Below, piece by piece: positions 6,691-13,394 of a stretch of DNA of 16,117 bases. The notes under the pieces were generated by a model. The model had not been told where the DNA came from. It searched no databases and saw only the letters and a program-made list of their open reading frames with translations. Source of the DNA: an uncultured bacterium (lineage in GTDB: Bacteria > Spirochaetota > Spirochaetia > Sphaerochaetales > Sphaerochaetaceae); contig CAJMOS010000070.1 of assembly GCA_905215015.1 (NCBI GenBank), positions 1-16,117 of the forward strand. Reading direction: 5' to 3'. Each line of letters starts with the position of its first letter. Within the stretch, counting starts at the first letter, position 1. Both the position numbers and the translations under genes were made by a program.

Positions 6691-8424
6691 TCACAACCTC
6701 CAGTTCACCGCCTTTTGGCGGTCTTCGATGAAACGGCGGTAGATGCCATCCTCCTTCATCAGGCTCTCGTGCGTCCCTTCCTGGACTATTTTTCCTTGGT
6801 CGACAACGAGAATCTGATTGGCATCGCGTACCGTTTTCAGACGGTGGGCAATCATGATGATGGTCTTTTCCTTGGTGAGCGCGTTGATTGCGGCGACCAG
6901 CAAAGCCTCGTTCTCGGGATCGACGTTCGCCGTCGCCTCGTCCAGAATCACGATCGGGGCGTCCTTCATCATGGCACGTGCGATCGAGATGCGCTGCTTC
7001 TCTCCTCCCGACAGGTTCGCTCCGCCTTCGCCGACAAGCGTGTCGTAGCCATCCGGCAACGCCGTGATGAAATCATGGCAACAGGCTTTCTTCGCGACGG
7101 CGACGACCTTTTCCATGGGTGCGTCCGGTTCTCCGAAGCGGATGTTGTTGGCGATGGTGTCATGGAACAGATAGACGTTCTGGAACACAAAGCTGTAGTT
7201 CCGCATCAGGCTGTCCATGCTGTACGAACGCACGTCCCTCCCGTCCAAAGTGACGGTTCCCGCCGTCACGTCCCAAAAGCGGGCAAGCAATTCCGCCAGT
7301 GTCGTCTTCCCGCCTCCGGAGGGGCCGACGATGGCAGTCTTGGTGTGCTCGGGAATAGAGAGCGACACCGCATCGATGACCTGCCGCTGGCCATAGGAGA
7401 AGTGGATCTGACGGGCGGCAAGGTCAACGTGGTCGCAGGACCGGTCCTCGCCATCGATATCCATCGGCTTGAGCGCCAGAACCTCATCGACCCGGTCGAC
7501 GCTGATATCCACAATCCGGATCAAGGCCGAATAGGACCCTGCCCGCTCAAGGCTGCTCAGGACCAGGAAGGAGGCTATGGTCATGACGATGCAGGTGACC
7601 AGATCCATGCTCGAGGCGAGGTAAAAGGCGATCGAGCAAAAGACCATGGCGACACCCGTCAGCCGCAGGATCAAACTGCTGAGGAAAAGGTATGGAGTGT
7701 AGCGGTATTCCATGGCGATGTTGACCTCCTGGTTCTCCCGGATCGCCCTCTCCAACGCGCTGTCCTTGTCTCCGAACAGCTGGAACGCGTGGATTTCCGA
7801 GATACCTTGGATGTATTCCATGACCTGCTCGACCAGGCGTGTGTCAGCCTGCATCTTTTTCGCGGAAATCTGCCGGGAGGCCTTCTGCATGCGGCTGTTG
7901 ACCAGCAGGAACAGCAGGAAGCCGACGAAGAGAATCGCCGCGATGCGAAGGTCGAAAAAGGCCAGAGCCAGGATGATCAGGACCGTGGTGAACAATCCGC
8001 TGGAGACCAGCAGGATCACCCGGGTCGCGACATTCTCCAGTGTGCTGAGGGTATTGGTCGTCACCGAGGTGATCGAACCCAGGCTGTTCTCGTTGAAATA
8101 CCCCATGGGCAGATAGCGCATGTGTTCGGCGATCTCGATCCGTTTCTCCGCACAGGACCTGTACCCTGCCATGGTTTCCAAAACGGTGGTCTGTCGATTG
8201 CAGACCACGGCCCCCGCCACGCTGAAAGCCATGATTCCGAAACCGGTGAGCATGTCCCTGTAAGTGATTCCCCCGCCAATCAAGCCATGCAGGACCAACG
8301 CGATGGCGGGAATCCTCAAGGCTTCAAAAAAGGCAAGGAAAATGGAATACACCAGCGAGATATGGAACAGTTTTCTGTTCTCTGGGCTGCAGAAAGCAAA
8401 GAATTTCCTGATGGTCTTAAGCAT
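6691..8424 (-). CDS. ABC transporter, fused membrane and ATPase domains (second subunit of a heterodimer)
   Basis: This 577-residue half-transporter has an N-terminal membrane domain (about residues 10-300, several hydrophobic helices) and a C-terminal nucleotide-binding domain. In the latter are Walker A GPSGGGKTT near 367-375, Q-loop FQNVYLF near 414, signature LSGGEKQR near 471-478, Walker B IVILDEATA near 491-499, and the switch histidine in IAHRL. The catalytic glutamate is present. The D-loop reads ANVDPENEA, a form I associate with the YbtP/YbtQ and IrtA/IrtB subgroup of exporter-fold transporters, some of which import siderophores. The ATG at 8424 is used because GGAGGTG lies just upstream; it overlaps the preceding ABC gene by 8 bp (ATGCTTAA). 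Export of a drug or lipid is the main alternative role. Confidence 0.92.
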   Translation of the reverse strand: MLKTIRKFFAFCSPENRKLFHISLVYSIFLAFFEALRIPAIALVLHGLIGGGITYRDMLTGFGIMAFSVAGAVVCNRQTTVLETMAGYRSCAEKRIEIAEHMRYLPMGYFNENSLGSITSVTTNTLSTLENVATRVILLVSSGLFTTVLIILALAFFDLRIAAILFVGFLLFLLVNSRMQKASRQISAKKMQADTRLVEQVMEYIQGISEIHAFQLFGDKDSALERAIRENQEVNIAMEYRYTPYLFLSSLILRLTGVAMVFCSIAFYLASSMDLVTCIVMTIASFLVLSSLERAGSYSALIRIVDISVDRVDEVLALKPMDIDGEDRSCDHVDLAARQIHFSYGQRQVIDAVSLSIPEHTKTAIVGPSGGGKTTLAELLARFWDVTAGTVTLDGRDVRSYSMDSLMRNYSFVFQNVYLFHDTIANNIRFGEPDAPMEKVVAVAKKACCHDFITALPDGYDTLVGEGGANLSGGEKQRISIARAMMKDAPIVILDEATANVDPENEALLVAAINALTKEKTIIMIAHRLKTVRDANQILVVDQGKIVQEGTHESLMKEDGIYRRFIEDRQKAVNWRL

Positions 8425-10195
8425 TGAGCACCTCCTCATCGGTGTCGCGTACGGATATGTGGGCTTCCCACATCCGCTTGTAGAGTCCTCCTTGAGCCAG
8501 GAGTTGGTGATGCGTTCCCTTTTCCACGACCCTGCCTCCGTCGATCACGGCAATCTGGTCGGCCTGGACAATGGTCGAGAGCCTGTGGGCTATGACAATC
8601 AGCGTCTTTCCCTTGACCAGCTGCATGACGGAGCTCTGGATCAGAGCCTCGTTCTCCGGATCGGTGTAGGCGGTAGCCTCGTCAAAAATCACGATCGGGG
8701 CGTCCTTCAACATGGCCCGCGCGATACAGATCCGTTGCTTTTCTCCACCGGAGAGATGGCTGCCGAGCGATCCGACCGGGGTGTCGTACCCTTGTTCCAG
8801 ACGCATGATCGCGTCATGACAACCACAGCGGCGAGCGACCTCCTCGACTTCCTGGTCGCTCGCATGCTTCTTTCCGAGCCGGATATTCTCACGGACGGAC
8901 AAATTGAACAGGAAGTTGTCCTGGGATACATAGGAAATCCAGCGGGAATATTGGTCGAGCGGAATCAAACGGATATCCATGCCGCCAAGCGTGATCGCAC
9001 CTTCCCCCACGTCCCAGAGTCCGTCGATCAGGCGGGCGATGGTGGTCTTGCCACTCCCCGAGGGACCAACGATTGCGGTGAACGACCCTGCGGGAATGGT
9101 TAGGTTGATGCCATGCAGGACTTCATGGTCATGGTAGGCGAACCTCACGTCCTTGAGCTCGAGCCCCATGGACTCCGGTTTCCCGGCAAGGACAGGAGGA
9201 CGTTCCATCTCTCTTCCATCCAGAATGCTTCGGACCTGTCCAAAAATCTGCCCCATCGTCGCCAGGTCATCCGTGTAGGACATGCAGGTGATCAGCGGCT
9301 GGACCAGTCCGAACGAAAGAATGACGAACAATATGAACTGCTCGGCGGAAAGGGTACCCGAAAGGCATAACAACCCTCCGATGGGCAGCACGCTGATCAG
9401 GGTCGTGGGGGTCAATGATATGCCGACCGCATGAAAATTCGCCGCCTTGCGCATCCAGTCGATGTAGGAATCGGCGGCTTCTTTGGCCGCATCGACGAAC
9501 CGTGCGTAGGAGCTCTTCGTTTTGCCGAAGACCTTGATGACCTCGATGCCGTTGATATATTCCACCGCCGTGTCGTTCAATTCCTTCGTCGCCGTGACCG
9601 TACGCTGGTAGTTCATGGTGTAGTCCTTCATCATCCCCATGAATGCGGCCATCCCGAGCGGAATGGTGATCAGCGAGGCCAGGGCCATTCGCCAATCGAC
9701 GGCGAGCATGAAGCAGAATACGAACAGCGGAGAAAGCATGTTCGCCGTGAATTCGGGCAAGATGTGGGCCAGGGTCGTCTCGATCGAGTCGATCCGCTCT
9801 ACGATACAGTTCTTCAACTCCCCCGAAGGTCGGTCCAGCACGTCGCCGAGCGGCATGCGGGCGAGTTTCGCAGTGCATTTTTGTCGCAACATTCCCAGCA
9901 CCAGGAAGGTCGCTTTGTGGGACAGCATGGTCGAGGCGTTGTGAAATGCCACCCGGAGCGTCCAGCACAGCGCAAGGAGCAGACACGCTTTTCCATAGAA
10001 CGCCCTGTCCATCGAACCCCGCACCAACATCTGGACGATGCGTGCGACGATGACATACGGCAACATGGCGAAGCAGGTCCCCAGCACGGCAAGCAAGACG
10101 CTCAACGCGAACCGTCTCCTCTGCGGTCCTGCCTGCGACAACACCCAGCCAAACGAGGATTGGCGTTTCCCTTTGGTCTTCTTTTGGTCGGTCAT
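8417..10195 (-). CDS. ABC transporter, fused membrane and ATPase domains (first subunit of a heterodimer)
   Basis: This 592-residue half-transporter has a basic N-terminus (KKTKGKR), a membrane domain to about residue 320 and an ATPase domain. Walker A is GPSGSGKTT near 377-385, the Q-loop is SQDNFLF near 444, the signature LSGGEKQR is near 481-488, and Walker B is IVIFDEATA near 501-509 with its glutamate. The D-loop is AYTDPENEA and the switch histidine is in IAHRLST. Both subunits therefore keep complete catalytic motifs, and neither ATP site looks degenerate. The ATG at 10195 is preferred because GGAGG lies five bases upstream, within the longer open frame from 10231. It lies 53 bp after the TetR gene and overlaps the partner gene by 8 bp, which argues for one regulated heterodimer. 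Confidence 0.93.
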   Translation of the reverse strand: MTDQKKTKGKRQSSFGWVLSQAGPQRRRFALSVLLAVLGTCFAMLPYVIVARIVQMLVRGSMDRAFYGKACLLLALCWTLRVAFHNASTMLSHKATFLVLGMLRQKCTAKLARMPLGDVLDRPSGELKNCIVERIDSIETTLAHILPEFTANMLSPLFVFCFMLAVDWRMALASLITIPLGMAAFMGMMKDYTMNYQRTVTATKELNDTAVEYINGIEVIKVFGKTKSSYARFVDAAKEAADSYIDWMRKAANFHAVGISLTPTTLISVLPIGGLLCLSGTLSAEQFILFVILSFGLVQPLITCMSYTDDLATMGQIFGQVRSILDGREMERPPVLAGKPESMGLELKDVRFAYHDHEVLHGINLTIPAGSFTAIVGPSGSGKTTIARLIDGLWDVGEGAITLGGMDIRLIPLDQYSRWISYVSQDNFLFNLSVRENIRLGKKHASDQEVEEVARRCGCHDAIMRLEQGYDTPVGSLGSHLSGGEKQRICIARAMLKDAPIVIFDEATAYTDPENEALIQSSVMQLVKGKTLIVIAHRLSTIVQADQIAVIDGGRVVEKGTHHQLLAQGGLYKRMWEAHISVRDTDEEVLNA

Positions 10196-10210
10196 ACATT
10201 CCTCCATATG

Positions 10211-10226
10211 GTTAGTATTTCCTAAC
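10211..10226 (-). promoter_or_regulatory. Inverted repeat between the TetR gene and the ABC genes
   Basis: GTTAG and CTAAC flank a 6-base spacer, about 15 bp upstream of the first ABC start codon. It could be a secondary operator for the adjacent TetR regulator or simply an A/T-rich spacer dyad. Its half-sites are oriented opposite to those of the larger palindrome upstream of the TetR gene, so a shared protein is not evident. Confidence 0.25.
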
Positions 10227-10248
10227 TTCAAGCTGAAAAAAAAGCACG

Positions 10249-10860
10249 CTACGCCTTGAGCATTTCACTCCAACCTGCAAAACGAAATCGCTTGACATTC
10301 GCCATGAACCGCATCGCTTCCTCGCGGGACAGGTCGTGGTCCACCACCTCGACAATTTCCCGAAACGCCGAGGTGCAGGCGACATGGATGAAAAAGGGAC
10401 TTACGCTTCCCTCTTTCCCGCCACTCGTTACCATGCTCCGATAGGTTTGCTCCTCGATGGCGATCAGCCGCTCGACATAATCTTCGTAGCTGCTGCCTTT
10501 TGCCTGGCAGAAAAGCAACTTGCATGCGTCCCAATGGGAGTAGATGAAATCAATCATCCAGTCGGTTCCCCGATCGGAAAACGCCTGCATCTTCTCATGG
10601 TTCTCCACCTGTTCGCACACACGGGCACAGGCCCCTTCGTGCATCGACCGGAACGTCTCCAGCATTTCTTCCGCAGGTTCCTTGACCAAGGCTTCGAACA
10701 ATGCCTTCTTGCCATGATGATAATGATACAAAGCTCCGGTCGTCGCTTTCGCCTCCCGGACGATACGACGGAGATTCGCCTTTTGGTAGCCTTCCCTCAA
10801 GAACTCCTTTTTGGCGCAGGAAAGAATCTGTCTCCGTGTCGTTTCCGAACTGTAGCTCAT
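10249..10860 (-). CDS. TetR/AcrR family transcriptional regulator
   Basis: This 203-residue repressor-type protein has an N-terminal helix-turn-helix (about residues 7-52): RRQILSCAKKEFLREGYQKA, then LRRIVREAKATTGALYHYHH and GKKALFEALV, a standard TetR DNA-binding domain. The C-terminal part (about 60-203) would bind an inducer and dimerise. It shows no recognised ligand family but includes EEQTYRSMV and FREIVEVVDHDLS. It is first in a unit with two ABC transporter genes, so it most likely controls their expression and its own. A perfect 17-bp palindrome lies ten bases upstream of its start codon. The ATG at 10860 is chosen over a TTG at 10866; neither has a clear Shine-Dalgarno site, so the mRNA may have a short or absent leader. 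Confidence 0.92.
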   Translation of the reverse strand: MSYSSETTRRQILSCAKKEFLREGYQKANLRRIVREAKATTGALYHYHHGKKALFEALVKEPAEEMLETFRSMHEGACARVCEQVENHEKMQAFSDRGTDWMIDFIYSHWDACKLLFCQAKGSSYEDYVERLIAIEEQTYRSMVTSGGKEGSVSPFFIHVACTSAFREIVEVVDHDLSREEAMRFMANVKRFRFAGWSEMLKA

Positions 10861-10869
10861 GGTCAATCA

Positions 10870-10886
10870 ACATAACATAGTTATGT
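10870..10886 (-). promoter_or_regulatory. Probable TetR operator: 17-bp palindrome
   Basis: ACATAAC and GTTATGT form perfect 7-bp arms around ATA, ten bases upstream of the TetR start codon. It is A/T-rich in an otherwise G/C-rich region. The size and place match autoregulatory operators of TetR-family repressors. TTGATA and TTGTTA hexamers just upstream on the minus strand could be part of the promoter, but no convincing -10 at correct spacing was found. Confidence 0.5.
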
Positions 10887-11149
10887 ACGATAACAACAGT
10901 ATCAAACGGGCAGAGTGCTGTCAACATACAGTAATTGCTGGGTGCTTCCGTCGCCCTATGGTGGGAAAACGAGGATGTCCTGTTCCATTCCCCTGATGCA
11001 GGCATGCGATCGGAAAACCTTCCTTGGCCACGCCACCAGGATTGGTGCGGTTGGCACGAAGGAACCGGCACCGGGAAGAAGCATCACCCAGGCAGGCATG
11101 CCGGCGGATGTCCCCCAGCCTTACAGTCTGTTCAGATCTTTGAATCCTC

Positions 11150-11187
11150 GCCGGACAGGGGTTACAGTCCTGTCGGCCGATTTTGTC
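11150..11187 (+). terminator. Hairpin with short T-run, possible terminator in the gap
   Basis: GCC-GACAGG (with one bulged G) pairs with CCTGTCGGC over a 9-base loop, and ATTTTG follows shortly after on the plus strand. It could end a small transcript read rightward from about 10900. No such transcript or promoter is otherwise supported, so this may be a chance stem in G/C-rich DNA. Confidence 0.25.
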
Positions 11188-11214
11188 CCGTGCCTGACAA
11201 GGCCGTCTGATGAT

Positions 11215-11255
11215 CTATTCCCCAAAAGTGATGTCATTCCAAATTTGGGGAATAG
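11215..11255. repeat. REP-like palindromic element, 12-bp inverted repeat
   Basis: CTATTCCCCAAA (11215-11226) and TTTGGGGAATAG (11244-11255) are perfect 12-bp arms around a 17-nt centre that contains TGTCATTCC. The sequence GTCATTCC/GGAATGAC is common in REP-type intergenic palindromes of many bacteria. The sequence just after it, GGCTGTGTAATACTTT, resembles the ends of some insertion sequences, but no transposase or second end is present. The element could be a REP, a miniature transposon remnant or a strong RNA hairpin. Confidence 0.5.
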
Positions 11256-11475
11256 GGCTGTGTAATACTTTCGCGGTCCAACCAGATCATAAGCCCCCGT
11301 GGAAGCCGTTGTCCCGGACAGCGGGCTTTCCACGTCCACCGGATATATCTCCATTTCTATCGGTGGTCCCGCCCCGACCACCACGCACTCGGCGTCCCTG
11401 ACTGCATCTTCGACTCTTCCAGGCACGAATTTTCCTACCAGAAAGAGATTCTTGGATATTTCGCCCTCCCGATAC

Positions 11476-11504
11476 TTGCAATGCGTCTCCTTTTTCTCTA
11501 TGCT
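11476..11504 (+). promoter_or_regulatory. Predicted promoter of the DEAD-box helicase gene
   Basis: TTGCAA (11476-11481) and TATGCT (11499-11504) are separated by 17 bp; each matches four of six sigma-70 consensus bases. Transcription would start near 11511, giving a leader of about 67 nt before the ATG at 11578. This is consensus matching only. Confidence 0.35.
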
Positions 11505-11544
11505 GACCTTCGATTCCAAAGAACCTCTTGTTTTACAAACACAT

Positions 11545-11561
11545 ACAGACTTCACGTCTGT
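11545..11561 (+). promoter_or_regulatory. Leader hairpin just upstream of the helicase ribosome binding site
   Basis: ACAGAC and GTCTGT form a perfect 6-bp stem with loop TTCAC, ending six bases before the AAGGA Shine-Dalgarno site (11567-11571). It could tune translation with temperature or by the helicase itself, as DEAD-box mRNAs of the DeaD/CsdA type often have regulated leaders. This role is inferred from position. Confidence 0.35.
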
Positions 11562-11577
11562 CCAATAAGGAACAAAC

Positions 11578-13311
11578 ATGTCAGAAGAAACCACCAGTTT
11601 TGCCGACCTCGGTCTCAGCGAAGAGACTCTGAAGGCCATCGAGCAGAAGGGATTCACCACGCCTACTCCCATCCAGGCTGCCTGCATCCCCCTGCTCTTG
11701 AAGAACAAAGTCGACGTCATCGGACAGGCCAAGACCGGCACAGGGAAGACCGCCACCTTCGGACTCCCGATCCTGGAGATCGTCGATCCCGACGAGCCTG
11801 TCGTCCAGGCCCTGATTCTTGCCCCGACCAGAGAGCTGGCCGTCCAGGATGCCGAGGAAATCAACAGTCTCAAAGGGGAACGGCACATCCACGTCGCCGC
11901 CATCTACGGTGGCGCCAGCTACAGCCTGCAGTTCCGCGAATTGCGGGAAGGCTGCCAGGTTGTCGTCGGCACCCCCGGCCGGGTGCTCGATCACCTGAAG
12001 CGCGGGACGCTGAACCTTTCCAACCTGAAATTCATGGTCCTCGACGAGGCTGACGAGATGCTCGACATGGGCTTCATCGACGACATCGAGGAGGTGTTGA
12101 AGCAGACCCCGGACGAGAAACGCACCCTCTGCTTCTCCGCCACCATGCCCGCTCCGATCATGAAGCTCGCCGAGACCTTCATGAAGGAACCGCAAGTGGT
12201 CAAGGTCGACATGGGCGACGAGGCGACCCCCGCCCTGACCGACCAGATCTATTACGAGGTGCGCGAGGTCGACAAGTTCGAGGCGCTGACCCGGATCATC
12301 GACATCAACGACGCCTTCTACGGCATCGTCTTCTGCCGCACCAAGGTGCAGTGCGACGAGGTCGGCCGCAAGCTCCAGGACCGTGGTTACAACGCTGAAG
12401 CGCTGCACGGCGACCTTTCCCAACCGGCACGCGAGACGATCCTGAGGAAGATGAAGGAGCACAAGATCTCCATCATCGTCGCCACTGACGTCGCCGCCCG
12501 CGGCATCGACATCCAGGACTTGACCCACGTCATCAACTATTCGCTGCCAGAGGCGCCGGAAGAGTACATCCACCGTATCGGACGCACCGGCAGGGCCGGA
12601 AAGAGCGGCACCGCGATCAGCTTCGTCACTCCGCGCGAGTTCCGCAAACTGCACTTCATCCAGCGCGTCGCCAAGAGCGAGATCCGCAAGGAGCAGATCC
12701 CTGACAGCTACCAGGTGGTCACCGCCAAGAAGCAGCGCATCATCGAGCAGTTGACGGCCTTGCTGAACGACACCAGCCTGGACACCACCGCCTATCAGGA
12801 CATCGCGCATGCCATGTTGGACGGCCGTGACGCCCAGCAGGTGGTCGGCTCCCTGCTCGCCTTCCACTACGGCAAGGCGCTGGACGAGAGCCAGTACCGG
12901 TCGATCGAGACCATCACCTATGGCAAGCACGAGAAGCGCTCGAAACGGCAGGAAGAGCGCGAGGCCGCCTACGACGAAGGCTTCACCCGCCTGTTCGTCG
13001 CCCGGGGAACCGGCGACGGCCTTGACCGCGACTCGTTGTGCGAGTACCTGCGCGAGCAGGCTGGTGCGACGAAGGAGGATTTCCGCGCAGTCGACGTGCA
13101 GAACTCCTTCAGCTTCGTCAGCGTCTCCACCCCGGTCGCCGAAAAGATCCTCCACCTCTTTGGCTCTACCGAGGGGAACGCCAAACCGGTCGTTACCAAG
13201 GCACGGGAAGAAAGCGCTTCTCCGAGAAGCCACAAGCGCGAACGCAAGTGGAGACGGGACGGAGACTGGCGTGGCGGCCGTTCTGGCCGCGGCGACAGAC
13301 GCCGCAGATAA
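11578..13311 (+). CDS. deaD: DEAD-box ATP-dependent RNA helicase with DbpA-type RNA-binding domain
   Basis: This 577-residue cytoplasmic enzyme unwinds short RNA duplexes using ATP; relatives act in ribosome assembly, mRNA decay and cold adaptation. All core motifs are present: the Q motif from Phe 8 to Gln 32, Walker A AKTGTGKT 51-58, PTRELA 83-88, TPGR 132-135, DEAD 156-159, SAT 187-189, ARGIDI 307-312 and HRIGRTGR 332-339. After the core, residues about 468-535 match the DbpA/CsdA-type RNA-binding domain. The last 30 residues are an Arg/Gly/Lys-rich tail (KRERKWRRDGDW, then RGGRSGRGDRRRR) that should bind RNA nonspecifically. The order core, DbpA domain, RG tail is that of DeaD/CsdA rather than DbpA itself; the symbol is given on that basis. 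The start has AAGGA seven bases upstream. It is monocistronic and ends convergently with the flippase gene. Confidence 0.95.
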   Translation: MSEETTSFADLGLSEETLKAIEQKGFTTPTPIQAACIPLLLKNKVDVIGQAKTGTGKTATFGLPILEIVDPDEPVVQALILAPTRELAVQDAEEINSLKGERHIHVAAIYGGASYSLQFRELREGCQVVVGTPGRVLDHLKRGTLNLSNLKFMVLDEADEMLDMGFIDDIEEVLKQTPDEKRTLCFSATMPAPIMKLAETFMKEPQVVKVDMGDEATPALTDQIYYEVREVDKFEALTRIIDINDAFYGIVFCRTKVQCDEVGRKLQDRGYNAEALHGDLSQPARETILRKMKEHKISIIVATDVAARGIDIQDLTHVINYSLPEAPEEYIHRIGRTGRAGKSGTAISFVTPREFRKLHFIQRVAKSEIRKEQIPDSYQVVTAKKQRIIEQLTALLNDTSLDTTAYQDIAHAMLDGRDAQQVVGSLLAFHYGKALDESQYRSIETITYGKHEKRSKRQEEREAAYDEGFTRLFVARGTGDGLDRDSLCEYLREQAGATKEDFRAVDVQNSFSFVSVSTPVAEKILHLFGSTEGNAKPVVTKAREESASPRSHKRERKWRRDGDWRGGRSGRGDRRRR

Positions 13312-13322
13312 GGCAAAATGCA

Positions 13323-13357
13323 ACCCCCGTGTTGGATTTGCTCCAACGTACGGGGGT
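13323..13357 (+). terminator. Strong hairpin between the convergent helicase and flippase genes
   Basis: ACCCCCGTGTTGGA (13323-13336) pairs with TCCAAC (13342-13347) and ACGGGGGT (13350-13357), a 14-bp stem with a 5-nt loop and a 2-nt bulge, 11 bp after the helicase stop. On the plus strand the T-run comes late: a small AAAAGG/CC stem and CTTTTTG follow at 13364-13382. On the minus strand GCATTTTGCC follows directly. It probably ends transcription from both sides. Confidence 0.55.
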
Positions 13358-13394
13358 CAATTCAAAAGGCAGCCTCTTTTTGTTTGGGCCCATG

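Larger units (their letters stand above)
10887..11475. other. Non-coding gap with several hairpins and no convincing gene
   Basis: About 590 bp between the TetR operator and the helicase promoter contain no reading frame I trust. A 47-codon frame on the minus strand (11099-10956, MPAWVMLLPGAGSFVPTAPI onward, ending MEQDILVFPP) is protein-like but lacks a ribosome site and may be a remnant. A minus-strand stretch at about 11270-11470, reading AECVVVGAGPPIEMEIYPVD in part, also has host-like codons without a start or a matching end. Structures present are a stem at 11044-11072 (GGTGCGGTT with AACCgGCACC), one at 11150-11177 followed by CGATTTTG, the long inverted repeat at 11215-11255, and a 10-bp direct repeat GCAGGCATGC at 10998 and 11092. 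The likeliest readings are decayed genes plus repeat elements, or an unrecognised structured RNA. Confidence 0.5.

Noticed and set aside
6619..8427. 602-codon plus-strand frame opposite the ABC transporter
   Set aside because: It mirrors the ABC gene base for base. Its translation is rich in His, Asp, Gln and Arg with no recognisable domain, while the minus strand has a complete ATPase.
10998..11101. Direct repeat GCAGGCATGC (two copies) considered as an attachment site or array
   Set aside because: There are only two 10-bp copies, partly self-palindromic, with no integrase, regular spacing or further copies. A CRISPR or att site is not supported.
11121..11178. TTTGAATCC and ACAGTC motifs considered as a tRNA
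   Set aside because: The flanking bases do not form a T-arm or acceptor stem on either strand, so no cloverleaf can be drawn.
11121..11903. 260-codon minus-strand frame running from inside the helicase into the gap
   Set aside because: The first half is antisense to the helicase. The end runs through the REP-like palindrome. It has no ribosome site, so the whole frame is not a gene, although part of it may be a remnant.
11581..13323. 580-codon open frame antisense to the helicase gene
   Set aside because: It is a shadow of the helicase caused by G/C-rich third codon positions. The translation is Val/Leu/Asp/Gly repetitive with no domain, while the sense strand carries every DEAD-box motif.
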